DNA from: Lactobacillaceae bacterium
GTDB taxonomy: Bacteria > Bacillota > Bacilli > Lactobacillales > Lactobacillaceae
Direction of reading: 5' to 3'
DNA length: 12,336 nucleotides
Assembly: GCA_031261865.1 (NCBI GenBank)
Contig: JAISIV010000034.1
Span: 1 to 12,336 of the forward strand
Under the pieces are notes generated by a model that had not been told where the DNA came from, did not search any database, and worked only from the letters and a program-made list of their open reading frames with translations. Both the position numbers and the translations under genes were made by a program. Below are positions 1 through 8,131 of the stretch, one piece after another. Numbering within the stretch: position 1 is the first letter of the stretch; each line of letters begins with the position of its first letter.

Positions 1-1
1 T

Positions 2-397
2 GCTTCATACGGTTACATGAACTCGAATAACCGTTGGGGTTATACAAATAATTCATTCATTGCTACTCCAAACGGCCCAGTTGCTGGGAATGCATTCTAT
101 CCTGGAACGCCAAATTTGAATGATCAAGGTCAAATTTCTTCTATTGATTATCAAGGTGTAAATTACACTCCTGACAACAACGGAATGTTCCATGATGCAA
201 ATGGAAATCCATTACCAACATATACTGCACCTAGCCAAGCTAAAGCGGAAGGTACGAATGCTGGAAATGGAGCAGCAACTTTGCCGAATACTGGTATGCG
301 TGATGAACAAGCAATTGGATATCTTGGAATGACCAGTGCATTCTTAGGATTGACACTATTACTTGCTGCAAAGCGTCGAAAAAATAAAAAGGGTTAA
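2..397 (+). CDS. C-terminal part of LPXTG cell-wall-anchored surface protein (5' end outside window)
   Basis: The reading frame is open from base 2, so this is the last 131 residues of a protein that starts before the window; the ATG at 17 is probably internal. The visible part is Gly/Asn/Thr/Tyr-rich and low in charge, which suits an extracellular surface region, but I recognise no named domain in it. The C-terminus is a complete sorting signal: LPNTG encoded at 281-295, a hydrophobic segment (IGYLGMTSAFLGLTLLLAA) and a basic tail KRRKNKKG before TAA. Sortase is expected to cleave between T and G and join the protein to peptidoglycan. The LPNTGM start of the sorting signal matches that of the large adhesin downstream, so both are probably substrates of the same sortase. 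The anchor call is firm; the function of the rest is unknown. Confidence 0.85.
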   Translation, partial: ASYGYMNSNNRWGYTNNSFIATPNGPVAGNAFYPGTPNLNDQGQISSIDYQGVNYTPDNNGMFHDANGNPLPTYTAPSQAKAEGTNAGNGAATLPNTGMRDEQAIGYLGMTSAFLGLTLLLAAKRRKNKKG

Positions 398-428
398 CCC
401 ATCGTGGTGTGGTTAGCCACCATTTCTT
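392..428 (+). terminator. possible weak terminator after the first surface-protein gene
   Basis: GGTTAACC (392-399, overlapping the stop codon) can pair with GGTTAGCC (411-418) as 8 bp with one G-U, leaving an 11-nt loop. An alternative is TGGTG 405-409 with CACCA 418-422. The following tract (ATTTCTT) is only a poor U-run, so termination here would be weak. Confidence 0.35.
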
Positions 429-514
429 AAATTCCTTAAACAAAAGAAATTAGTTACTCTCTCTTAAAAATAACTCGTTGCCGACTACGCAGTGTCGGGT
501 ACATAAAGTAAATT

Positions 515-537
515 CCAGCTTATCCTGCTGGTTTTTT
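515..537 (+). terminator. rho-independent terminator
   Basis: CCAGC (515-519) pairs with GCTGG (527-531) around a 7-nt loop and runs straight into six T (532-537). The stem is short but GC-rich and the U-tract is good. It lies 118 bp after the first gene's stop, so it either backs up the weak hairpin at 392-428 or ends a separate short transcript that includes the hairpin at 481-498. Confidence 0.6.
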
Positions 538-702
538 AATAGAAAGGGATCTAAATGCTAGGTGGATAAAACTCAAAATTCATAACATGAAGTTTGTATT
601 AAATTTGAACTTAAATTGATTAAAAGTTTGAACATAATGTGAAGAATATTGATTTTAAGTAAGAATTGAACTAACTTAATTAGAGAAAAAGAGGATCCGT
701 TT

Positions 703-707
703 GGGAG
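703..707 (+). promoter_or_regulatory. ribosome binding site of the large adhesin
   Basis: GGGAG ends 7 nt before the ATG at 715, a normal SD position. It supports this ATG as the start and places the KxYKxGKxW motif at the usual distance from the N-terminus. Confidence 0.75.
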
Positions 708-714
708 ATAAAAA

Positions 715-3700
715 ATGAAATTTGAGAAGAACTTAGTTAAAGAGCACAAAAAGATGTATAAGTCAGGAAAGAACTGGTTGGTTGCCGGACTGACTTTATT
801 TGCAGTTGCTGCAGCAGAGATTGTAGATAGTTCAAATGTCGACAGTGTTTTTGGTGGAGTTACTGCCAATGCCGATGAGGTAACGACAACTAATTCTAAT
901 GCTGTTGCTGATGCAACGGGGAATAGTATCGTAACCGATTCTCAGACACCATCTTCAGAATCAACGAATTCTAATACGGATTCTCAAGCCACTGCTGAGG
1001 GTGAAACAGCAACTTCTTCGACTAAGACAACTGTTTCAACTGAAAACGCTGGGACCGTTTCGACTTCAAGTATCTCCACAGAAACTAAAACCCAAACTCA
1101 ATCCGATTCTGAATTAAATCAAACAACCACAAATGTTTCGAGAGCGGACACAGATTCTCAAGTTCCTTTGGCTAATGCACAAACCGCCACAACAAACACT
1201 GATTCAACTTCTGTTTTGCAGCAGATTTTGGCTGTTTTGCCACCTAAGTATAAAGTCTCAACTGATGATGTCACAAAAAAAATTAGTATCGCCGTAGCGG
1301 CTGGATCGGCCCCTGAAACAAACGATTTGAATCCACTTCAAACTTGGGCAAACGAGAACGGCTATGTTATTGATTTAACTGCTGTTTTGGCTGATTCACT
1401 TCCTACAGTCAATCAGACCGTCACCCCACTTTCAAGTGATGCAAGCGCGCCAAGTATTACTTTTAAAGATGTTTATGCAACTGTTGGTAAAACCACCGCT
1501 TCCGGCACAGCTGACGTCAGTGGATATGCTTTAGATGCAACGGACGGATATCACGTTGACCTCTCCGCTTCTAAATTAACCGGATTGACGATTGCAAAAA
1601 ACACCCAGCGTCTAAATTCGTACTTACTTATCCCTGTTTCTGGTGCAACCGAAATGTCTGCCGATATCGTTTGGGTTGCTAATTCATACGTGGCTGATTT
1701 TGGAGCAAGTGCTGATTGGAGAAATGTTTCACCAAACAACAGCGTCTGGGAAACACCGACCGTGACTTCAAAATACGGAACGGCAACTTTAGTCCCTAAT
1801 GTCGGGTCACAAAAATTTCAAGTCAAAGCTCAGTATGGTGACACAATCACTGTTACAATTAAGCCGGTTTCCGGATACGACATCTCAGGAATTCAAAATA
1901 AATCGGCTTCAGTTACCGGAGGATGGATTCTTACAGGTAGCGTTGGATCAGAAACTTATAGTGTTCCGGAAAACTTCACACTTAGTGGAAACGCTGTTTC
2001 GGGTTGGACGTATACTTGGCAGTTCGGAAATGTTCCAAATGATGGGATAACTGTTGGAGTACCGTTCTACAGTTGGATTGGTGTTCCGCAACAAATCTCG
2101 GTAAAATCAACAGTTAGCAATAATGTCACTCCGTCTAAATGGAATTCCATCACTTTAACTAGCCCAGTTATGAATAGCAAGGCGGATCCGAGCGTCTCGG
2201 GTGCCGCCATTGCTCAAAGTAGTATGGTAAATGCAACTGGAGATACTGGGGCGGCAATTTTAAATACGACAACAGGAAGAACCGATAATTGGACGATTCC
2301 AGCACAACAAGGTTTTACTCTACAGCTTGATGAAACGATTGCAGGTCTTCCAACCGGCTTTTCACTCTCTGAAAACTCCGACGGTAGTTATTCTTTAACC
2401 ACTGTTGCCGATTCATCAAATAACAAATGGCAAGCAACATCAGAACCCACTTCGACTCAACAATCAATAAATTTAGTTTGGTCTGCTGACGCCCAAAAAA
2501 TAAATCTCCAATTTGTAGACAGCGCTGACGGTTCAAACGTCGGCACGCCTATTGAAGAAGACGGTCTAACTGGACAAGCATACGATTTCTCGAATGTCAC
2601 AATCCCTGCAAACTATGTCTTAGTATCTGGACAAACTTTAACTGGAACTTATCCAACTGATGGAACGGTTCCAACTGTTAAAGTACTTTTGAGTCACGCT
2701 ACTAAAACCACCACAGATAAAACCACATATGCAATTAATTTCTCGGGTGCCGGAACTAAAACACCAGCTACTGTTACTCAAGACGTTAACTGGACAATCG
2801 TGACCGACTTAGTAACCAATAAAAGTACTTACAATGCCGACGTTACTTCGGTTGATTTAACGACTCCAAAAGTTACGGGATATCATACGGATGGTGCGGA
2901 AATAAGTTATACCTTTACCAAAGACATGGATTCCATGCAATCAAGTCTAAGTAAGGATGTAGTCTATACCCCAGATTTCCAGCAAGTTGCTGTCTCATTT
3001 GTCGACGATACTGATTCAACCTTAACTATTCCATCGCAAACCGTAAATGGAGTCACTGACGGTACATACGATTTGTCGATCCTAACTTTACCAGCCGGCT
3101 ACAAGTTCGCCACAACTGGTAATGCTTATGCCGGTAGTTTTGATGACACTTCTAACGGAACTACGACAACTGATTCAGCGCCTCAAAAGGTAACTTTGCA
3201 TTTGATCCACGATACGAATACATCGACTACTACTACAAACTACGATGTCAATTATCAAGGCGCAGGCAAGCTCACCCCAGCCAAAGTTTTGAATCCAGTT
3301 ACCTGGGATGTCGTCACCGATTTGGTAACCAATAAATCAACCTACACTCCTCGAACAGCTGAAATAAAAGTTGTGGTACCAGCACTAAAGGGATATCAAA
3401 CAGAGCAAAAAGCTTCAACAATTAATTTGGCTGAAACGGATACTGCGCCAACCGACGGTCCAGTGGTTATCACGTATACGGCAATTGAAAATCCTTATAC
3501 AGCAACATTCCAGACTAATACTGGAAAAGATTTGTCGACTAAACAGCAAGTTCTTGATTGGACAAAAACCGCTGATCTCTCATTCTTAACTGGCGAAAAC
3601 GTCGTCTTTACTGCTGACAATTCCCCTAAGATTGACGGTTATACTTTTGTTTCTGCTGTAGCAACTCCAGCAGTTGCTGACGGCGATGCTGGCACGATTG

Positions 3701-6700
3701 CATTCACGTATTCTGCCGACAAACAGAGCCTCACTTTAACTAGTACGATGGAGTCGAACACTTCAGTTCCTGCACCAACTTGGCCAACGGCAACCGTTCA
3801 AATCTTAAATCCACTTGATAGCACAACTGCGGCGCCAATGTTGAATTCCGGTAATGTGAAAAATCAACAAATCGAAGGCCTTTCTGGTTATCAAGTCATT
3901 ATCAAAATCCCAATTATCGATGGTTATGAGATTGTGTCTTCAAAACTTCCCGATTCTTCATTCACGTTGGCAGGGGATTCGAAAACCGGCTACACGATTA
4001 CAGGAAACTTTGACGAATCTCAATTCACGACTTATGACACTGTCCCTCAAACTATTTCCCTGACTTGGGATGGTGTAGCAACTAAGTATACGGCAAAATT
4101 TGTTGACGAAAACGGGGTAGATTTAACAAGTAAGGTTTCTGACTGGAATGCTAATCTGGAATTCAAAACTGGAACCGATATTCCGGCCCAATTCACCACA
4201 AGTAATTTGCCAGTAATAGATGGCTATCATTTTACAAAAACTACTGTCTCAGGTACTGAGATTACTTTTGAATATGCCCTCGACACACAAAAAGCTGTCG
4301 TTACTTTTGTCGATGACGATTTAGATGGTAAGCAAGTCGGAACCGCGCTTAATTTGTCTGGTAAAACCGGCACAGATATTGATTTTTCAACGGTGAAAAT
4401 TCCTGCAAACTACACTTTAGTCGGAACTTTGCCTACAGGGACCTACGATTCAAAAACAAGTGTTGATCAAGAGTTTACAGTTCACCTTGCCCACGAGCAC
4501 AAAGCTTCCACAACTACCTCCAATTTTGTAGTCAGCTATATAGGAACCGGCAGCGTCAAAGTTCCGAATGGTACTAAACTAATTTCTTGGAATGTTGATA
4601 CTGATTTGGTGACAAATGAGGCTACTTACACACCAACTTCAACTTCTGTATCAGTAGATAGCCCAACCGTCGTTGGTTACACGCCTGAAAAAGCGACAGC
4701 CACTGCTGATTTGATGGTGCAGACTCTGAAGCCAGCCGATATTTCTCAGACAGTTAATTACATTGCGAATAAAAATCCTTACACGACAAAATTTGTTGAT
4801 GAAAAAGGCAACACTTTAACCCCTGCAACAAATACGATTGCTACTGAATTCGATACTGGAACTGATGTGACTGCTAAAATCACGGCAGCAACGGCTCCTA
4901 AAATTAATGGATACCATTTTGTGTCAGTTAGTGCCGACCCACAAATTGCCGGCTTAACTGAAAATTCCGCAAACACAATTACTGTCACCTATGCTCAAAA
5001 TCTCCAGGTTGTAAATATCGACTCACAAATGGCTACGGACAACAAAAGTCCTGAAATCAAAAACTGGCCAAAATTTACCTCCGATGATCAAGTAACCGGG
5101 AATGTCTTAAAGGGAACTGTTTCAGGACAGACAAATGAAACATTCTCAATTTCAATTCCAGAAGTTAGTGGTTACTGGTTGAATTCTTGGAGCAGTTCGT
5201 TTGTACAAGGATTCACGCCTAAAATCAGCCTCACTGGAACTTCAGCTACTGGTTATACGTTGACTTGGCAATTCGATGATTCCAATGTCGATACCACGGG
5301 AAACGATGGTTTTGTCCAAGCCATTCATCTAAACTGGGTTGGACTTAATCAACAAATTCAAACAAGTCAAACCTTCGATAGTACTCAAACTGGAGTCGTT
5401 GTTCCTGAATTCAACGAAGTTAAAACAGCAGCCCCGTCTCTTTCGGAGATTACTTTTGAAGTTTCGGCAATTCCTGGATTCCATATTGAAAAAAACGATT
5501 CGACATTCAAAATGAGTGGAGATGCCCAGACTGGGTACACATTTACCGGCGTGGCAGATGACAGTTTAATTAGCAATACGACTGTTAATGTGGATCCTGA
5601 AATTCAAATGGTTAATATTGTCTGGGCAGCAGATGAACAGGTTGTAAATGTGAAATCCGATTTAGATGAAACCTCTAAAACAGCTAATAGCGTTTCTCCA
5701 AAATTCTCGACGACCGAAAAGGGCCTTTCTACTACTAGCGCAACTATTTCAATTCCCGCTCAAACGGGATACAAGTTAAACACAGAAGAATCACAACTTG
5801 GTGGCTTCGAATTATCTGGAGATTCACAAACTGGTTACACATTAACTGGTGAATTCGATACATCTACCGATGATCAAAATATCCTTCTTGCTTGGACCGC
5901 ATTGCCATCTAATGCTCAACTTGTAGTCGATACTACTGGATTAAATCAGATGGTAGTGGACAAGTTTAATGTCAAACCAGAATATGTAGTTGACGGAGTT
6001 TTCGGTTCCCCAATCAATTTCTCTGATGCAAACTTAGACATTCCTGGATATAAGCTCACGATTACAGATGCTCAAGGTAAAACTTATAGTTCATTAGCTG
6101 ACGCATTAAAAGCCCACCCAACTTTTGTTTTGGCCAACACGACCGCATTATCGCGAGATGTCCAATATGCTACTGTTTTGACGACAAGTTATGAGGATAT
6201 TGAAGCACCAAAAATAACTTCAACTTCCAAAAATCTCGATTATAAAGTGGGTGACAATAAACCAGAATTATCTGAATTAGTTAGCTCGCTTGGATTATCG
6301 ATCTCTGATAATTCACTTATTACTTATGATTTAGATCAAGAAACCGTTGAAGATTGGTCACAACCAGTGGCTATCGAGTTTGAAGATTATTCTGTGAAAT
6401 TCGATTTGTCCGCGGTTGATTGGAGTAAGGCTGGCGTTTATCAAGCTACAGTGACTGCAACCGACGTTGCTGGGAATTCAACTGAGCTCAAGTTCACCGT
6501 TACTGTTTCTGATAAGCCGGTTGTTCCAACGCCAACACCGGAACCACAACCTGTTACTCCTAAGCCTGCGCCTAAACCGGTTGTTAAAAAACCCGTTGTA
6601 AAGAAACCTACCGTTAAACCAGTGGTTGAAACACCTGCTCCGCAACCAGCCAAGGCCGCTAACGTCGTTTCGAAACCAGAACCGAAAACATTACCAAATA

Positions 6701-6798
6701 CAGGTATGACTAATGAAAGTCGTATTTCTGATATTGGTATCGGTTTTGGATTTGCTGGAATAATAGCAGCCGTTAAAAAACGTAAGAAAAAGAATTAA
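715..6798 (+). CDS. giant mosaic LPXTG adhesin with KxYKxGKxW signal peptide and MucBP-like repeats
   Basis: A complete 2027-residue cell-wall-anchored protein, probably a mucus or host/matrix adhesin. Residues 13-21 are an exact KxYKxGKxW motif (KMYKSGKNW) followed by a hydrophobic stretch; cleavage is likely after TANA (A53/D54). Residues 54 to about 165 are Ser/Thr-rich and possibly glycosylated. Then comes a mosaic of (a) MucBP-like units at about 594-660, 757-832 and 1191-1262; (b) three Muc_B2-like units each carrying a TDLVTN..TY signature (about 663-745, 834-925, 1262-1350); (c) three 'YT.KF..E.G..L' units (about 926-1003, 1122-1190, 1353-1430); and (d) six copies of a roughly 100-residue module with a GDS.TGYT.TG.FD core and a final L.W. 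An Ig/DUF5011-like domain (about 1828-1931), a Pro/Lys/Val stalk (1935-1992), LPNTG (1993-1997), a hydrophobic segment and a basic tail follow. Domain names rest on motif recall; export and anchoring are firm, the ligand is unknown. Confidence 0.9.
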   Translation: MKFEKNLVKEHKKMYKSGKNWLVAGLTLFAVAAAEIVDSSNVDSVFGGVTANADEVTTTNSNAVADATGNSIVTDSQTPSSESTNSNTDSQATAEGETATSSTKTTVSTENAGTVSTSSISTETKTQTQSDSELNQTTTNVSRADTDSQVPLANAQTATTNTDSTSVLQQILAVLPPKYKVSTDDVTKKISIAVAAGSAPETNDLNPLQTWANENGYVIDLTAVLADSLPTVNQTVTPLSSDASAPSITFKDVYATVGKTTASGTADVSGYALDATDGYHVDLSASKLTGLTIAKNTQRLNSYLLIPVSGATEMSADIVWVANSYVADFGASADWRNVSPNNSVWETPTVTSKYGTATLVPNVGSQKFQVKAQYGDTITVTIKPVSGYDISGIQNKSASVTGGWILTGSVGSETYSVPENFTLSGNAVSGWTYTWQFGNVPNDGITVGVPFYSWIGVPQQISVKSTVSNNVTPSKWNSITLTSPVMNSKADPSVSGAAIAQSSMVNATGDTGAAILNTTTGRTDNWTIPAQQGFTLQLDETIAGLPTGFSLSENSDGSYSLTTVADSSNNKWQATSEPTSTQQSINLVWSADAQKINLQFVDSADGSNVGTPIEEDGLTGQAYDFSNVTIPANYVLVSGQTLTGTYPTDGTVPTVKVLLSHATKTTTDKTTYAINFSGAGTKTPATVTQDVNWTIVTDLVTNKSTYNADVTSVDLTTPKVTGYHTDGAEISYTFTKDMDSMQSSLSKDVVYTPDFQQVAVSFVDDTDSTLTIPSQTVNGVTDGTYDLSILTLPAGYKFATTGNAYAGSFDDTSNGTTTTDSAPQKVTLHLIHDTNTSTTTTNYDVNYQGAGKLTPAKVLNPVTWDVVTDLVTNKSTYTPRTAEIKVVVPALKGYQTEQKASTINLAETDTAPTDGPVVITYTAIENPYTATFQTNTGKDLSTKQQVLDWTKTADLSFLTGENVVFTADNSPKIDGYTFVSAVATPAVADGDAGTIAFTYSADKQSLTLTSTMESNTSVPAPTWPTATVQILNPLDSTTAAPMLNSGNVKNQQIEGLSGYQVIIKIPIIDGYEIVSSKLPDSSFTLAGDSKTGYTITGNFDESQFTTYDTVPQTISLTWDGVATKYTAKFVDENGVDLTSKVSDWNANLEFKTGTDIPAQFTTSNLPVIDGYHFTKTTVSGTEITFEYALDTQKAVVTFVDDDLDGKQVGTALNLSGKTGTDIDFSTVKIPANYTLVGTLPTGTYDSKTSVDQEFTVHLAHEHKASTTTSNFVVSYIGTGSVKVPNGTKLISWNVDTDLVTNEATYTPTSTSVSVDSPTVVGYTPEKATATADLMVQTLKPADISQTVNYIANKNPYTTKFVDEKGNTLTPATNTIATEFDTGTDVTAKITAATAPKINGYHFVSVSADPQIAGLTENSANTITVTYAQNLQVVNIDSQMATDNKSPEIKNWPKFTSDDQVTGNVLKGTVSGQTNETFSISIPEVSGYWLNSWSSSFVQGFTPKISLTGTSATGYTLTWQFDDSNVDTTGNDGFVQAIHLNWVGLNQQIQTSQTFDSTQTGVVVPEFNEVKTAAPSLSEITFEVSAIPGFHIEKNDSTFKMSGDAQTGYTFTGVADDSLISNTTVNVDPEIQMVNIVWAADEQVVNVKSDLDETSKTANSVSPKFSTTEKGLSTTSATISIPAQTGYKLNTEESQLGGFELSGDSQTGYTLTGEFDTSTDDQNILLAWTALPSNAQLVVDTTGLNQMVVDKFNVKPEYVVDGVFGSPINFSDANLDIPGYKLTITDAQGKTYSSLADALKAHPTFVLANTTALSRDVQYATVLTTSYEDIEAPKITSTSKNLDYKVGDNKPELSELVSSLGLSISDNSLITYDLDQETVEDWSQPVAIEFEDYSVKFDLSAVDWSKAGVYQATVTATDVAGNSTELKFTVTVSDKPVVPTPTPEPQPVTPKPAPKPVVKKPVVKKPTVKPVVETPAPQPAKAANVVSKPEPKTLPNTGMTNESRISDIGIGFGFAGIIAAVKKRKKKN

Positions 6799-6802
6799 AG
6801 CG

Positions 6803-6835
6803 AAAATCGCTCTCACGTAAATGAGAGCGATTTTT
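6803..6835. terminator. strong bidirectional rho-independent terminator
   Basis: A 13-bp perfect stem: 6803-6815 pairs with 6822-6834, loop CGTAAA (6816-6821). It is flanked by T-runs on the plus strand (6831-6835) and by the complementary A-run (6803-6806), which gives a T-run on the minus strand. It lies between two convergent genes and overlaps the stop codon of the minus-strand gene (6834-6836), so one hairpin very probably ends both transcripts. Confidence 0.93.
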
Positions 6836-7262
6836 ACATTCCAATATCTTTTTGAATCAATCCAGCAATTTTAGATTCTATTTCTTCGTTCCAAGTCATT
6901 AATGCATAAGAGGTTGGATACATGTCACCGTCATCAATTTGTGCTGCATCGTCGAAACCTAAAGTATTAATCCTAGATTGGTAGAGACTACCCGCTTTGA
7001 AAAAGAGAACAACTTTATTTTCAGGATTCGTATATGCTTGCATCCCGTACCAGGTTTTTGGTATAAGAACTGGTGCAATTCTTTTTATTAAATCATGTAA
7101 ATGACTAGCAATAAAAGCTTCATCTTCAGTCATTTCGGTCATTCTTTCTAGTACATCCGCTTCAGGGTTTTTCTTTGAGCGACCAGTTTGCTCAGCTCGC
7201 AATTCCTCAGCTCTCCTACGCATTGCATCTCGTTCAAATTTGTCAAAGCCTTGTTCTGTCAT
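6834..7262 (-). CDS. DUF1801 (YdhG-like) small cytoplasmic protein
   Basis: A 142-residue soluble protein with no signal peptide or membrane segment. The N-terminal ~45 residues are charged and likely helical. The core looks like the DUF1801/YdhG-like fold: a helix, then WYGMQAY (71-77), FFKAG (87-91) and the block TLGFDDAAQIDDGDMYPTSY (100-119), typical of the 'GFxDxAxLDDGxMWPTxFAL' subgroup. Some members are annotated as iron chaperones, but the biochemical role of this subgroup is not established and I assign none. The ATG at 7262 has no recognisable SD; a TAGAAT -10 lies 6 nt upstream, which predicts a leaderless mRNA. An alternative start at Met14 would lose only charged residues. The gene diverges from folD across 27 bp and converges on the adhesin, sharing its terminator. 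Confidence 0.75.
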   Translation of the reverse strand: MTEQGFDKFERDAMRRRAEELRAEQTGRSKKNPEADVLERMTEMTEDEAFIASHLHDLIKRIAPVLIPKTWYGMQAYTNPENKVVLFFKAGSLYQSRINTLGFDDAAQIDDGDMYPTSYALMTWNEEIESKIAGLIQKDIGM

Positions 7263-7283
7263 GGTTTAATTCTAACTTACAAT
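7256..7283 (+). promoter_or_regulatory. folD promoter, predicted leaderless
   Basis: CTGTCA (7256-7261), a 16-bp spacer and TACAAT (7278-7283, 5 of 6 to TATAAT), then 6 nt to the folD ATG at 7290. RNA polymerase normally starts about 7 nt after the -10, which is the A of the ATG. No SD is present in the 20 nt upstream. The -35 overlaps the start codon of the opposing gene. Confidence 0.6.
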
Positions 7284-7296
7284 ATTAATATGTCAG
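7269..7296 (-). promoter_or_regulatory. DUF1801-gene promoter, predicted leaderless
   Basis: Read on the minus strand: CTGACA (7296-7291, 5 of 6 to TTGACA), a 16-bp spacer and TAGAAT (7274-7269), then 6 nt to the ATG at 7262. The layout is the same as on the folD side, mirrored about position 7276. The -35 falls on folD's start codon and codon 2. No SD precedes the ATG. Confidence 0.6.
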
Positions 7297-8129
7297 AAAA
7301 ATTAGATGGAAAGGCACTAGCTGCCAAAATCAACGAAGAAACAAAAAATATCATTGATCAATTGGAAGATAAACCAACTTTGGCCACTATTTATGATCCT
7401 GAAAATTACGGTTCTGAGATGTATGTCAAGATGAAACATAAAAAGGCAAACGAGCTTGGTATTAATACTCTTGAATATCCAATTCAAAGCGGGGCAGACA
7501 CCTCGGAAGTTTTGGAAATTGTCCGCACGTTAAACAATAATCCTCAAGTCGACGGAATTCTAGTTCAATCCCCATTACCCAATTCGGTTAACGAAACAGA
7601 GATTTTTTCAGCCCTTAAACCAAGAAAAGATGTCGACGGTTTGAATTATCAGAATCAGGGACGTCTCTTTGAAAATTTAGGTGATTATATCGAGCCCGCC
7701 ACTCCTGGCGGTATTTTCAAATTGCTTGATGAATATAAGATTGATTTAGTTGGGAAAGACGTTGTTGTAATGGGTGCTTCTCAATTGTTGGGGCGTCCAA
7801 CGGCGTTGATGTTTTTGAATCGAGGCGCGACAGTTACTATTGTCCACTCTAAAACGAGAAAAGAAGTATTAATTGATTTGCTTTCGAAAGCAGATGTTGT
7901 TTCCGTGGGTATTGGGCAAGCTCAATTTGTCCAAGCCGAATGGCTAAAAGATGGAGTAGTTATTATCGATGCCGGCTCCGATAAATTGGATGGTAAAACC
8001 GTCGGCGATGTTCATCCAGATGCTTATCAAAAATCGAGTTATTATACTCCTGTTCCTGGGGGTGTTGGTCCGATGACAATTGCAACTTTGTTAAGACACG
8101 TTGCTGAAACTAAGGCGAAAGAAAATTAA
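7290..8129 (+). CDS. folD: bifunctional methylenetetrahydrofolate dehydrogenase / methenyltetrahydrofolate cyclohydrolase
   Basis: FolD interconverts 5,10-methylene-THF and 10-formyl-THF in the cytoplasm, normally using NADP(H), and supplies one-carbon units for purines and formyl-Met-tRNA. The 279-residue length is normal. The catalytic YxxxK is Y45-K49; the substrate loop VQSPLP (92-97) has Q93; KDVDG (113-117) has the folate-binding Asp; PATPGGI (136-142) follows. The dinucleotide-binding loop is GASQLLGRP (162-170), close to the GASNIVGRP of E. coli FolD, and the signature PVPGGVGPMT is at 254-263. The ATG at 7290 is chosen because the protein then begins MSEKLDGKALAAKI, as FolDs do; an in-frame ATG at 7188 would add 34 residues antisense to the neighbouring gene and is rejected. 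No SD precedes 7290. The next gene starts 2 nt after the stop, so they are probably co-transcribed. Confidence 0.96.
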   Translation: MSEKLDGKALAAKINEETKNIIDQLEDKPTLATIYDPENYGSEMYVKMKHKKANELGINTLEYPIQSGADTSEVLEIVRTLNNNPQVDGILVQSPLPNSVNETEIFSALKPRKDVDGLNYQNQGRLFENLGDYIEPATPGGIFKLLDEYKIDLVGKDVVVMGASQLLGRPTALMFLNRGATVTIVHSKTRKEVLIDLLSKADVVSVGIGQAQFVQAEWLKDGVVIIDAGSDKLDGKTVGDVHPDAYQKSSYYTPVPGGVGPMTIATLLRHVAETKAKEN

Positions 8130-8131
8130 TC

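Larger units (their letters stand above)
398..714. other. non-coding gap between two surface-protein genes
   Basis: This 317-bp gap has no convincing ORF. Its first half holds two terminator-like hairpins (392-428 and 515-537) and a further hairpin, CCGAC 481-485 with GTCGG 494-498. The second half (about 541-700) is strongly AT-rich and must hold the adhesin promoter. TTGAAC, a plausible -35 core, occurs three times (605-610, 628-633, 666-671), but none is followed by a clean TATAAT at 16-18 bp. The nearest alternative is TTGATT 649-654 with TAACTT 672-677 at 17 bp, a weak -10. I therefore do not fix a promoter. Confidence 0.6.

Noticed and set aside
17..19. ATG at 17 as a true start of a 126-residue protein
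   Set aside because: There is no SD in the few bases available, the frame is open upstream to the window edge, and an LPXTG protein needs a signal peptide that this version would lack.
7188..7289. In-frame ATG at 7188 as the folD start, adding 34 residues
   Set aside because: The extension is antisense to the DUF1801 gene, does not look like FolD sequence, and known FolDs begin close to the LDGKALAAKI motif that follows the ATG at 7290.
7770..7800. Apparent loss of the Arg of the GRSN motif in FolD
   Set aside because: The GAS form is also found in E. coli FolD, so this is normal variation and not a defective cofactor site.
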